This document shows, piece by piece, positions 41,604 to 52,720 of a stretch of DNA of 64,000 nt. The DNA is from Dendrobium chrysotoxum. Lineage: Eukaryota; Streptophyta; Magnoliopsida; Asparagales; Orchidaceae. The DNA lies in assembly GCA_019925795.1 (NCBI GenBank), contig CM034315.1:34478446-34542445 (forward strand), in the 5' to 3' direction. Numbering within the stretch: the first letter of the stretch is position 1; every line of letters begins with the position of its first letter. Position numbers and translations under genes: made by a program. Under the pieces are notes generated by a model. That model was not told the origin of the DNA. It worked only from the letters and a program-made list of their open reading frames with translations, and did not search any database.

Positions 41604-42990
41604 CCTATTCAAAAGAGAACTCCATTCTTATAGAAGTTTATAACTGAGAGGTTTAGCTCCTATAGATTTGGAGTACAATTAAAATTCATCTAAAATACTA
41701 TCTTCTTCTATAACAAATGATGAATAAAATGATTGGGGACAACCTTTCATGGATTACCTACATGAAGGCAGACTTCCACATTACAAATCACATGCCAAAC
41801 AAATTGAGAAATGAGCTCTTATATAAGCACTTGCCATTAAAACTTTATACCACCAATCATTTGATTAGATATGGCTATGTTTCATAGACAAGCACATGGC
41901 CTTGAAGATTATGAATGAGTTATATAAAGGATTGTGTGGTGCCACCAGTCTGGCTGCAAAATAAAATTGAAAATCAAAATACTTTAATATTATTGTCCTT
42001 TGATGATTGATGATTACATGAATGTTATAAGACATTATCATATGTGTGAAGCTCATAGTGTGGTTTTACATTAGCCACCAAATATGTTGCATTCCATGAT
42101 ATCTTCATGGCACTTCAAAAGTTGTGGCACTGATATTATTAGGCCTATTGATCCTCCTTAACAGGATCATTGCTTTATGTTAGCTATGACAAATTCTTTT
42201 CTAAAAAGGTATAAGTAATTCCCTTATAATAAGTAATATCACACACAGTTATGAAAGTTTTTCATGACAATATCGTGTATTGATTCGATGTGGTCTGTAG
42301 AATTAAATTTTATAATGGATTTGCATTAAATTCTTACAAGATCAAAAATTGTGTAGGACAGGACGCCATGGTGCTTACTAGAGTTGCTCAACAATCTATT
42401 AATAATAAGCTAATGGGTTGGCTGAGGCCTTTAGTAAAACTTTAGTGCAAATCATAAAGAAAATCCTACCTGATAATAAATGCTTGTGGCTTGAGAGGTT
42501 GGTGGAAGCTTTATGGGATTATTATACCTCTAATGGGAGATCGACCCATTATACTCCATTAGCCATAGTTTATGGGTTTGAGGCTATTCTCCCTTTGAAA
42601 ATGCATCTTCACTTACTAAGAATTATTGTGAAAAATTAAATCACAACTAAATAAAATGCATAACTCTGGTTGGAGGAACTTGAAGGACTTGAAGAACATC
42701 AATGACAAGCTTAATAAAATCTTGAATTATATAAGTTATATATGGTTTAGGCTTATAATAAGTTGGTTCACCCTAGAACTTTCCAAGTAGGAGACTTAGT
42801 CTTGGTTCTTCGAAGACCTATTCTAGCCCCTAATGAAAGATTGGTGGAAAGTTTGAACAAACATTTGAGGGACCATTCCTTATAGAGATAATGTATGAAG
42901 GGGTTCTTATCAATTAGTTGACTGTAGAGGGATCACTATATGCTTCATGTTAATGGAAGGTACCTCAAGAAATATTATACTTGACATAAA
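41604..42990 (+). pseudogene. Element D integrase, degraded
   Basis: Integrase core and tail. Near 41815-41840 ELLYKHLPLKLYTTNHLI marks the zinc-binding domain approach. The core is badly shifted. At 42418-42639 AEAFSKTLVQIIKKILPDNK, WLERLVEALWDYYTSNGRST and TPLAIVYGFEAILPL match the region after the catalytic Glu (A-x-N-K-x-L and W-x-x-x-L-x-x-A-L-W). VLRRPILAPNERL and VNGRYLKKYY (to 42985) are the polyprotein C-terminus. The DDE residues cannot all be located. Confidence 0.8.
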
Positions 42991-43880
42991 TCAAATTTAA
43001 AATCAATGAAAAGTCTTCAAGTTAAAAATATCTTCAAGTTCATTTCTCCAATTTTAAGATTACAAAATCAAAATCTCTTAAACCAAATGAAAAATCTAAA
43101 TCAAAGTCAATCTCAATATCAATTAAAATTAAATTCTTGTTAGATTTTACCAAACCCCAAGAGGTTTGTGTGAACTATTTGCTCGACTACTTTTTCTCAT
43201 TAGTTGTGAGTCTCTATTCTTTCTATCTAAAATATTCATTGAAAACTTGAAACAAATTTTAATCTTTTAAGAATGGGTGTGAGTCCCTGTGCTTCCTATG
43301 TCCTATGATCTTGGCTAGCTAAAATTAGATTTAAGCCTATCAGGCCCCTTTATAGCTTAGTCATCTTTAGTGTCTGGTGGTTAAGTGTGAGACCCCGTGC
43401 TTCCTTCCTTTAGACCTAGAGGTAAACCAAGTCAAATTCCCTCTGACCTTTTAGGGATAAATGTGAGTCCTTGAGCTTCCTGTCTACAAGGGCCTTCACT
43501 AACAAGTGTTGGAAATAATCCTACTAGGCCCCATCTTAAGGTTAGGTGTGACTTGCCCTCCTTCCTTTCTTTAGATCTAGAGGCATATGAAATTTATGGA
43601 ATTATAATATTTTAAGAATACGTGTGAGCACTTGAGCTTCTTATCTCTTTGGATCTAGACTATCTAGTGTTGAATTTAAGTCTTTAGGTCCCATCATATC
43701 TAGCCATCATCTATTCTTCTAAGGATTAGAAGCGTGTCCCCATGCTTCCTTTCATTAATATTAGATCTATTAGTATTGGAGTAAGCCATATGGAACCATC
43801 CTAATAGCAAATTTAAATTCCCCCTTAATCTCTTTGGAATAGGTATGAGTCCCTGAGCTTTTTATTCCTGAAATCTCAAA
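42991..43880 (+). repeat. Degenerate tandem dimers in element D 3' region
   Basis: Units with GTGTGAGTCC...GAGCTTCCT alternate with units having GTGAG-CCCGTGCTTCCTT and TTTAGATCTAG. Type-1 units lie near 43275, 43460, 43620 and 43843, type-2 units near 43386, 43547 and 43733, giving a dimer period of about 160-220 bp. Tandem repeats near the 3' end are common in Tat/Ogre elements. Confidence 0.7.
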
Positions 43881-44856
43881 ACAACCAAAAGACATTGGAA
43901 TAATTTTTGGTTAGTTGGATATTGACTTAGCATTTTATTAGGGCTTTCCAAACCAATTTGGAGGCATTCATGGTCCTATAAATCACAATACTCAAAGTAT
44001 TTCCCAAGGATACAAAACCTTTAAATATATAGAGCATATACCACTAGACCTTGCATCTTGCAAAAAATCACCATCGTAGCCTCCCTAAAACTAGTAATTA
44101 TGTTCATTGTCATTTTCATGATGCTTTAAAAATTTATTCAACCCGTGTTGGATCATGGCTGACCAATAAACCCAAATCCTAAATTCTCCTTAATCAAACT
44201 TTTGTATAAACTTCAATATTAATCATTCAAACCAAATCATAGAACCACTTTCAACATATGCCAAATATTATTTAGACTACATTCAATCAAAACCCAAGCT
44301 TTTGCCAAGCTTAGTTGACCAAAAGACCCGTTAAGCCTTTAGACTTGCATTTCATACAAGGAGACCTCATCTAACCTTGAAACATAGATCAATAAGTTTA
44401 AAATGACATTTGTAATTTGTTGGACCCAACTCCATTACTTGGTCTATAAAAGATAACCAAGTTAATCATGGTTGACCAAAGAATATGTTTAGTATTCAAA
44501 TATGTAAATCAAGCCTATGAACTCCTAATGGCATGACATCTTATCCAATAAGACCAAAATATCATTTTGAATTGGCTGGACCAAACCCTAACCTCTTGTT
44601 AACCTTAGTTGACCAAGTTAACCATGGTTAACTAAATAAAACCTAAATAATTTTAAATTCTTATCTAATGCTCTAGGCCTTGCCAAATAAAAATTAGCCC
44701 TTAACGACTGTCCATTAGGTCCCTAAGAGTTATCAAAAAAAGTTTTAGCCGATTGGACCACCTGGGTTAGCCACACATCCTGAACCAAGTGCACCCAAAG
44801 GGTTTTTAATGAGCTAAAACCTAAACCTTCTCAAATTAAATTACATGAATTCTTAC
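43881..44856 (+). other. Element D 3' region up to copia B
   Basis: Non-coding, AT-rich, with short words such as GTTGACCAA, TTAACCATGG and TTGGACC repeated in no fixed order. No ORF. Its right continuation, after copia B, starts at 54783. Confidence 0.55.
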
Positions 44857-45173
44857 TATTACAAATATGGATCCAAGTACTGTGATTTTGATGATAACAA
44901 ACATTCTTATTTCCTTACTACTGTTACTATTGCATGTTTATTTTGGTTGCTTTGCCTACTAACCTTTCAGGTCCATAAGATCACTTGCAATGCATATCAG
45001 CTCAAGATCAGGTAGGTTAGGATTAAGTCTGCCTATAATTCCAAATTTAGTGTACTTTTTTATTTTTCATGAGTCAAGTCATATATCTTATGGACCCCAA
45101 GCTAAGTAACCTTGCACACACACACTCGAGGGAGAAATTTGGTGAGTTAGAGAATTATCTATTTTTTGACCTA

Positions 45174-45790
45174 ATCGTACAAGATGATATATATCATCCT
45201 GGATGATCAGTTAAAAATAGAAGACCTAATTATGGCATCCCAGCTAATTAAGTGTAATTAACTAATCCTACTAGACGATCCAAATTGTCTAGGATGATCA
45301 GTTCATTTTGTGAAAACAGCCACCAATCATAATTTATGAAATATTTTTAATTTTTAAATTTTGTACTAATCATACAGGATGATATACATCAACTTGGATG
45401 ATTTAGAACAATCATGCGTAAATTAATCCAATAATTAGGGAGTAATTATGGTTAATCTTAATTTGATACGATCATACCTGGATGACAGAGAACATATTTG
45501 GGAAGATCAGGGATCACCACTTATCATACAGGATGAACAATAAAATTTTTTAACTAATCATCCAAGATGATGGACCCCTTTTGTCCTTGATGACAGAGAA
45601 GTACTTGGGATGATCAGGCATCACTGGGCATCATACTAAATGATGTTCAAAAGATTTAAACTAATCATCCAGGATGATGTTCTAATCATCCACGATGATT
45701 TGCCTATTCCTGTTGAACTAATCATCTAGGGCAATTCTATTCTTCCAGGCTGAATCAACTGTGTTATACTAATTATACAGGATGATCAGA
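45174..45790 (+). repeat. Palindrome array in B 5' LTR, pairs offset by 19 bp
   Basis: Mostly CpG-decayed ATCATCC-N-GGATGAT. Pair starts 45174/45193 and 45265/45284 are each 19 bp apart; further single copies follow to 45790. The 3' LTR repeats this (53290/53309, 53381/53400, 53485/53504). Confidence 0.92.
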
Positions 45791-45830
45791 AGCATAGAAT
45801 TTAAAATTAGGGCTTCTTTATGAGGCTCCT

Positions 45831-45838
45831 TATTTAAG
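45831..45838 (+). promoter_or_regulatory. TATA box of B 5' LTR
   Basis: TATTTAAG in GGCTCCTTATTTAAGCTC after the array; the 3' LTR copy is at 53989-53996. Confidence 0.6.
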
Positions 45839-45909
45839 CTCACTCATTATCTCTTAAGATAATCTTTTGCTGGAGAGGGCTTTGAAAGAGTGCTTGGGAA
45901 GAGGGAGAG

Positions 45910-45912
<3 letters not shown>

Positions 45913-45944
<32 letters not shown>
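45913..45944 (+). repeat. (AG)n microsatellite in B 5' LTR
   Basis: Sixteen or so GA/AG dinucleotides in the leader just after the TATA region; shorter versions lie at 18295-18311 in A and 54071-54081 in the B 3' LTR. Confidence 0.9.
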
Positions 45945-45947
<3 letters not shown>

Positions 45948-46068
45948 TTGTGAGGGGGAGTTATGAGGGATTCACAAAGGTTGCTTCAAGCAAAGTGTTC
46001 ATCATCTTCTTCAAGTTACTGTCCTCATTCCTTGGTGGCTCTAAGAGATATCTTCATCAGCATCAAAG

Positions 46069-46270
46069 GTTCTCTACCATCACCAGGTGGGTGAAAAAGG
46101 ATTCTAAGGTTCTCTGCCTAATCCAGGATGGAGTAAAAGGATTCTTGGGTTCTCTGCCTTTACCAGAAGGGTGAAAAAAGGATTTTTAGGTTCTCTGCCT
46201 ACTCTAGGAGGGAGTAAAAGGATTCAAGGTTCTCTACCTCATCGAGTTGGTGGAAAGATTTTGTAAGGGC
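46069..46270 (+). repeat. Tandem ~40-bp leader units in B 5' LTR
   Basis: Five units with GTTCTCTGCCT (or GTTCTCTACC) and CCAGGAGGG-like and AAAAGGATT cores, starting at 46069, 46109, 46149, 46190 and 46229 (periods 40, 40, 41, 39). Confidence 0.88.
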
Positions 46271-46640
46271 TTCTCTACCTTGCTATGGGAGCCAAAGGAG
46301 AGTCACTTCTATTTAGTGCAATACTTGGAGAGGCAGTCTTTAAGGAGTGGACATAGGTCAACTTGATTGAACCACTATAAATTTAGTGTGTTCTTTCTGA
46401 TTATTATTTTTCTCTTTAATTTTTATATTTTTTGTGATTTGATCTGTGATTGAAAATACCTATCTTGGTATCTGCTTTTGCACAAGTTGTTTGATTTAAA
46501 AATATTCAAAAAGATTTCAAAAAGATTATAATTTTATATTTTGTTAATGAAATTTTTAAATAACTAATTCACCCCCACCCCCTCTTGGTTATCCTAGGGA
46601 CTAGTTCCTTAGGGTTTAACAACCCTCACAAACTTTTAAG

Positions 46641-46654
46641 TGGTATCAGAGTGG
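46641..46654 (+). other. Element B primer-binding site
   Basis: TGGTATCAGAGTGG, two bases after the LTR; matches the initiator-methionine-tRNA type site nearly perfectly. Confidence 0.88.
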
Positions 46655-46697
46655 AATTCATAGAATCAAGTTTTAGAAAAATTTTGAATTTAGATCC

Positions 46698-47275
46698 ATG
46701 GCTAAGTTTTGTAATCGTAACACTACGAAAGGCTACTCATTTACTAGACCACCTCTTTTTGATACTATACTTTTAAAATTTTGGAAAACTCGTATATCCA
46801 CCTTTTTACAATCAATTGATTATCATATGTAGATGCTTGTTAGGGAACGTTATACTGCACATTATAGACTTATAAATGGTATTAAAATTGAAATTTCCTT
46901 TGTTGAATGGATAAGTGATGAAAGAGATCTAGCATAACTGAATGCTAAATTTTTGAACTACTTTTTCTATGCCTTATAATCCAAAGATTATATACATGTC
47001 TCCACCGATTCAACTGGTAAAGAAATTTGGGCCAAGTAATGCATAACATATAAAGGTATAAATGGCATCAAATAATCTAGGCTGAACATCCTTTTGTATG
47101 ATTATAAACTTTTCTGCATGAAATGTAGTGAACTAATTTTTGAGATGTACACTAGGTTTACACAAATTATTTCATCCATGTATGCCTTAGGAAGAGAACT
47201 CACAAACTATAAAAAAGTGAACAAGATTATGAGCTTCTTACCTTCTTTCTACTTCATTTTGCTCAAAAATAATTA
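46698..47275 (+). pseudogene. Element B gag, C-terminally deleted
   Basis: Copia gag beginning MAKFCNRNTTKGYSFTRPPL at the ATG 46698, through FWKTRISTFLQSIDYHM, ISFVEWISDERDLA, YIHVSTDSTGKEIW and MYTRFTQIISSMYALGRELT to NKIMSFLPSFY. Stops replace Trp or Gln codons. At about 47265 the homology to A breaks: the gag C-terminal third, zinc knuckles, coiled coil and protease (about 1.7 kb in A) are deleted, and the next matching sequence is the pre-integrase region. Confidence 0.86.
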
Positions 47276-48420
47276 CTGATGAATCCTTATTGTGACATAG
47301 AAGATTGTGTCATGCAAGTGTGAAATGCCTTAGGAAGATTACCTAAAAAGACCTAGTGAGAGGAATACCCAAACAAGAGTTCACTAAGGACCACTTGTGT
47401 GATGCCTGTCAGTTAGGTAAATAAGTCAAATTCTTTTTCCCCTCAATCAAAGACATTACCACTAGCAAACTCTTATAAGTCCTTCACATGGATCTCTTTG
47501 AACCTGTTAGCACTACAAGTATAGGAGGGAAAGTCTTTGGGTATGTGATTATTGATGATTATTCGAGGTTCCCCTGGGTTAAATTCCTATCACATAAGAG
47601 TTAATCATTTGAGGAGTTCAGATCTTTTTCTACTTGGATTTAGAGGAAGTTAGTTACAAAATTATAACCATTCATAGTGACCATGGTGGAGAATTTGAAA
47701 ATGAGAAATTTAAATCTTTCTATAAGGAGCAAGGGATAGATTATAACTTTTTAGCTCCTAGGACCCCTCAGTATAATGGGGTAGCTAAAAGGAAGAACAT
47801 GACCCTGGTAGAAGTCATTAGAGCCATGTTAACTGAATACTAACTTCCTAAATACTTTTAGGTAGAAGTAGTGAATACAGCCTCTTATGTTCTGAATAGG
47901 GTGAATGTTAGATCCGAACTGAATAAGACATCCTATGAAATCCTGAAGGGTAGGATACCCAACCTCTCTCACCTCCATGTCTTTGGTTGTAAAGTGTTCA
48001 TTCTGAATAATAGAAAGTATTAACTAGGAAAATTTGACCCAAAATCTAATGATGGAGTGTTCCTAGGTTACTGAAGTGTTGGGAAATCCTATATAATCTT
48101 TAATAAAAGAATACTGGTAGTTGAGGAAACCACTCATGTTGTATTTAATGTATCTGATAATTCTAGAGGGTCTAGGGTTGAATAAGAAGAGGTTATAGAA
48201 GTTACCCAAGGATTAAAATCTGTAAATCTAAAGGAAAGGGTAGAACCTGAAACTTCATTTCCTAGAGAATAGAGATATTCTTCAAGTCATCCTAAAGATC
48301 TAATGATAGGAAACCCATCTAAAGGTGTTAGAACTAGGCATGAACTATGAAAAAAAGTAAACCACACTGCCTTTATTTCAATGATTGTACCCACCAACCT
48401 AAATCAAGCCTTGTTTGATG
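47276..48420 (+). pseudogene. Element B pre-integrase and integrase, degraded
   Basis: HRRLCHASVKCLRKIT (pre-integrase), then KEFTKDHLCDACQLGK-like zinc ligands (H-x-C-x2-C), VLHMDLFEPVST (first Asp), VIIDDYSRFPWVKFL, TIHSDHGGEFENEKF (second Asp, 47670-47705) and RTPQYNGVAKRKNMTLVE, where the catalytic Glu is Lys. VFGCKVFILNN and DGVFLGY follow, then an acidic tail. Stops and two frame changes. The Lys substitution would abolish integrase activity even without stops. Confidence 0.88.
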
Positions 48421-49860
48421 AATTTTGGATCCTAGCCATGTAAGAAGAGTCAAATCAATTTGAAAGGAATGATGTTTGGGAGTTTATAGAAAAACCTAAG
48501 GATCATAGTGTGGTTTGAACTAAATGGCTTTTCAAAAATAAAATGAATGATTCTGGAGTAGTGGATAGGAATAAGGCAAGATTGGTGGCTAAGGGCAAAA
48601 ATCAAATAAAAGAGATTGATTTTGAAGAGACCATTGCCCCTGTAGCTAGATTGAAAGCCATTAGGGTACTACTAGTCTTTACTTATTTTAAGGGATTCAA
48701 ATTATACCAAATGGCTGTTAAGAGTTCCTTTCTGAATGGGGTGATAAAAGAAGATGTGTATGTTGAAAAACCCCCAGGCTTTGAAAGTTCATAATTTCCT
48801 AACCATGTGATCAAATTAAAAAAGGCATTATATGGACTAAAATAAGCACCTAGGGCATGGTATGAAAGGCTAAGTACATTGTTTCTAGAAAGAACCTTTG
48901 TTAAGGGGAGAGTAGACACCACCCTATTTCTAAAAAAGTTAGGATATGAACTTCTGATTGTTCAAATCTATGTTGATAATATTTTGTTTGGATCCTCTAA
49001 TAAAAGCCTTTGTGATGACTTTTAAAAAATAATGAGTAAAGAATTTGAGATGAGTATGATGGAAGAACTAACTAACTTTTTGGGATTTAGCATAAGGCAA
49101 AAGGTTGATGGAACTTTCCTTAATAAATTAAAATATATTAAGGATATCCTTAAGAAGTATGAAATGGATAAAGCTAAGCCAATCAACACTCCCATGAGTT
49201 CTAGTGTTAAGTTAGACAAGGATTCAAATGGAAAATATATTAATCAAATGAAATACAGATTGATAATTGGATCACTTCTTTACTTAACTGGTAGCAGACC
49301 TGATATTATGTTTAGTATTTATCTTTGTATAAGATTTCAGACTGATCCAAAAGAGTCCCACCTGACTGGTGTTTAGAGAATCCTTAGGGACCCAAGACTT
49401 AGGAATTTGGTATCATAGGAAGAGTACCTCTTTTAAAATCATAAGATATCTGATTCAAATTTTGCAGGATGCTGAGTTGATAAAAAAAGCACTTCTAGGG
49501 TATGTCAATTCATAGGACAATCCTTAGTCTTTTGATCTAGCAGAAATTAGAACTCAGCTGCCCTGTCCACTACTGAAGCTGAGTTTATAGCCTTAGGAAG
49601 TTATGTAGCTTGGGTCCTTTGGTTAAAGCAACAAATTCTTGATTTAGGACTTCCTGTAGGCACAATTCTAGTCCTTTGTGATAATACTAGTGCCATCTAT
49701 ATTTCAAAGAATCCAATCCAACACTCCAGGACCAAACATATTAACAAAGGGCACCACTTCATTAGGGACCATGTTACCAATGGAGACATAGAGCTACATC
49801 ATGTAGCCACTTAAAACAAACTAGCTGATATCTTTACAAAACCACTGGCTTTTGAAACTT
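48421..49860 (+). pseudogene. Element B reverse transcriptase and RNase H, degraded
   Basis: RT begins near FERNDVWEFIEKP; 48543-48794 is open: NKARLVAKGKNQIKEIDFEE, YQMAVKSSFLNGVIKEDVYV (D-V-K-S Asp is Ala). The catalytic turn reads YVDNILFGSSNK near 48970, with the second Asp changed to Asn. KEFEMSMMEELTNFLGFSIR and GSLLYLTGSRPDIMFSI follow. RNase H has STTEAEFIALGSYVAWVLWL, LCDNTSAIYISKNP and KLADIFTKPLAF with only scattered stops; its first Asp region is damaged by a small deletion near 49380-49400. Confidence 0.9.
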
Positions 49861-51060
49861 TTAGCATATTGAGAACCATATTTAAAATATTAATGCTTGA
49901 GATTACTGCTTTCTATTTTCTAATATTTTTTTATTTTTGTTTCATTTGCATATTAGTTTCTATTTATGTATTTTCTGTTTTATGGTTTTCATTTTTCTAT
50001 TATTTGTCATTCAATATTTTAAAAGAATCAGATCAATGGTCACTACTAATATTAATTTCTTAAATAACATTCTTGCCTTGCTCTTGGGTTTAGAAATTTA
50101 TAAGCAGTGATTGACTTCCTTAAATCAGTTAAAGGAAGTAACATCGATGATGTTCTCTCTTCCTCTAACTTCCTTTGTGGGTTAATTTCTTTTGAAGCAA
50201 AACCTATTTCAAATTAAAACATGGACTTTTAAATTTAGATCTATTTTATATTCGTACAATAATCTATCTCATATGAATAATGCTCAAGGTCATTTAATCA
50301 TTTTTAAGTTTTCTCAAATCTGGTTATTACACTTGTCATATAAATATTATTCTGATTTATAGTTTACTCTTTCTTATATTAGAGAGTGAGTTTTCTTCTA
50401 TTATATCTAGAAGATAATCTCATAATTGAGAGTTTTTAAAGGCTTTAAAAGGAAGCCAGCTCGCAAAAATGATAAGAGGCACAAAATGAGCCCAAAAAAA
50501 TTGTAAAGATGCACAATGATTGTCAAATAATTACAAGATACAAAAAATTTATCAAAAATTAAAAGATGTGTAAAGTGCACCAAATAATTAAAAAAGAAAC
50601 ACAAAATAAGCCCACAAAGAAATAAGCTTCCTTCTTCTTCAGATCTTTAAAATATTAGAAGAATTCATGTGTCACTTGATGCTTTCAAACTCCTGAATTT
50701 TGAAAATCATGATTTTGATTATTACTTTACAATATTATTCTATCAGATATTTTGTCTGGAATGAAGTTTGAAATAATCTCTTTTCTTATCTAATTTTTTT
50801 TCTAAATTAGATTTTTATTTTAATTTTGATCTGCAAGGAGTCCGAGCTTGGGGTAATAAGATTAGTTTTCTACCCTTTTTTGGATTTCAGAGTTGTCAAT
50901 TCATTTCTTGCTGATTTTTAATCCACGCCAAGGGAAGTTTATCATTTAATAGGGTTAATAGATTGAAAAAAAAATCTTTTATTTTTATATGAGACTAGAT
51001 TTTTATTTGATTTCTTTTTATTATTTTTTGATTTTTTTTGTATTTTTGTTCTTGTTTTGG
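49861..51060 (+). other. Element B spacer after RNase H
   Basis: Non-coding, T-rich. It matches the 3' UTR of A from about 23880 to 25050, including the AAGAGGCACAAAATGAGCCC-type irregular repeats at 50467-50610. The match ends near 50970, where the accessory cassette begins. Confidence 0.7.
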
Positions 51061-51104
51061 TATCCTCTAATCATCCCATTCCATCTTATGAAAATTTAAT
51101 TTTT

Positions 51105-51490
51105 ACTCACATCATCTAAGATGATCCACATTGTCCTGCATGATCTTCACAGGAATTCCAATCACCGACCACTACACATCATCCAACGGCTAATTTGAGT
51201 CAATTATTGGTGATCGTATTGGACGATCCTCATTTCATCCTGTATGATCCATATGGTAGAAATGATTAGACATTTTGAATGCCAATCCATTATTACACAT
51301 CATCACAGATGATCCACCTATTCATCCTATACGATTAATTTTGTCAACAATCATACAGGATGACTCCTCGGGATGACCACTTGTGTCTAATCATTCTGGA
51401 TGATATCATACCATCCTGGATGATATGACTAAGCTTTTTAACCAATCATCCAGATGAATTAATTACACCTAATCATCCTGGATGATATGG
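51105..51490 (+). repeat. Internal palindrome array of element B
   Basis: The same palindromes as in the LTR, inside the element: ATCATCTAAGATGAT at 51111-51125 paired with 51130 (offset 19), 51213/51234 (21), 51299/51321 (22), and a perfect ATCATCCTGGATGAT at 51472-51486. The array stops 12 bp before a TATA box. Confidence 0.92.
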
Positions 51491-51497
51491 CCGATGC

Positions 51498-51505
51498 TAT
51501 TTAAA
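51498..51505 (+). promoter_or_regulatory. Internal TATA box before B accessory ORF
   Basis: TATTTAAA in GATGCTATTTAAACAACC, right after the internal array and 84 bp before the ATG at 51582. It resembles the LTR box TATTTAAG (45831, 53989). Presumed promoter of the accessory ORF. Confidence 0.65.
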
Positions 51506-51581
51506 CAACCCAAATCCATTATTTTCTTCACTCCAACTCTTCAACACTCCTCCCTTCTCTTCTAAACTTTGATCCTTTACA

Positions 51582-52720
51582 ATGGCTAGAGAAAAGCGAT
51601 CACAACAAATTAAAGGAAGTTCCTCTCGACATTAGGTTGATACATAATTTATTGAGACAGCTGATGAAGATGCCTATAGCAGATATATGGAGGCTGGCAT
51701 TACACCCTCCAAAATTATAAATTTAGAGGAACTTCATTTTCAAGTAATTCCTCTCTTTGCTCATATAACTCTACATTTTATTCTGACTCTTGCTTATCAT
51801 TTTTTATTTGAACTACTCCTTGAGTTCTTTGCAAGTCTGAGAATCAATAATGAGTGTACCATCCTTCAATCTTATGTTAATAGGCATCCAATAGAAATCA
51901 ACTACGAAGATTTTCATGATTTTCTATATTTATCCACTACTTGAGAAAAAGTTTATATTTTAGCTTCAAATCCTGAATTTGACTAGACCCATGTTAACAA
52001 CACTCTTAGAGGAACCAACATTCCCTTTCATGTTGCCCAGGTTAACACTTTAGGTCAAGATGCATACATCATCCAGCATGTACTTAAAAATTCTATCCTT
52101 CCTAAAGCTAGTGATCAACTCAATATCACTCCTATCCTTTCTCTTATAACCTATTTCATAATGGCTCAGATAGTCTTTAATGCGGTTAATCATCCAATTC
52201 GCTATCTTTCAAATTTGACCTGCATTAGATATCCCAAACATAAAAGAATTCCCAATCTGGCACTAGGACACTTCATCACTTTTTTCATTTAATCTAAGTA
52301 AAACTTCTACTTTCCTATACCACCAAATTAGTTCCCAGTCTTTTACTATGATACTTCCTTTCATGTTATCCAAAGTGATTCTTGCCATCAGGCTTGCTAC
52401 CGAGAAGCAGAGGAACATGATGACAGTCTAGCACCCGTTCCTCCACCTGCTCCCATCCGTCAGTAGTCATAGCTAAATTAGCTAGTTAAGAGGTTTAACT
52501 AGTGGGAGGCTAGGTTTGACTCCTACGTAGCAGCACATGAGTAGTAGCATTGAGAAGATGTTACTCATTTTGAAAACTATGTCACCCAGCAGAACCAGCA
52601 CGATCAAGATATAACCTAATTTGTTGAGCAGTTTAGCTCTCTTCACCAATACTTTAAACCATCACAACCACCATCACCACCTCCACATGATCAAGGTTCC
52701 TCCTATTTCTAGTTTGCTCA
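51582..52720 (+). pseudogene. Element B accessory ORF (plant transposon-protein-like), degraded
   Basis: An ORF of about 376 codons between pol and the 3' LTR, the env position. The ATG at 51582 gives MAREKRSQQIKGSSSRH, a stop, then an open stretch 51687-51941: YMEAGITPSKIINLEELHFQ, LAYHFLFELLLEFFASLRIN, CTILQSYVNRHPIEINYEDF. The L-L-x-E-F-F-A-(S/N)-L, x-Y-V-N/R-x-x-P-I, I-N-Y-E-D-F-x-D-F-L-x-L pattern resembles the plant 'putative transposon protein' domain and the ORF of G (VREFFTNG; FVRGKGVPLNYI). The tail has GHFITFF, PVPPPAPIRQ, a Gln-rich NYVTQQNQHDQDI stretch and PSPPPHDQGSSYF. No transmembrane or signal peptide is clear. About ten stops; function unknown. Confidence 0.75.

Larger units (their letters stand above)
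39602..44856 (+). mobile_element. Element D, right part: pol and 3' region
   Basis: Continues D after copia C (duplication AGCTT). It holds RT, RNase H, a second RNase H-like block, integrase and a 3' region with degenerate tandem repeats. It is interrupted at 44856 by copia B (CTTAC) and continues at 54783. Confidence 0.82.
44857..46638 (+). repeat. Element B 5' LTR
   Basis: Starts TATTACAAATATGG (TG mutated), ends AACTTTTA. It contains a palindrome array (45174-45790), TATTTAAG TATA box (45831-45838), an AG microsatellite (45913-45944), five leader units of about 40 bp (46069-46270) and the U5 block near 46320-46382. Confidence 0.92.

Noticed and set aside
45913..45944. AG microsatellite as a Polycomb/GAGA-type regulatory site
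   Set aside because: It is present in LTR leaders at variable length, consistent with slippage; no further evidence for a binding site.
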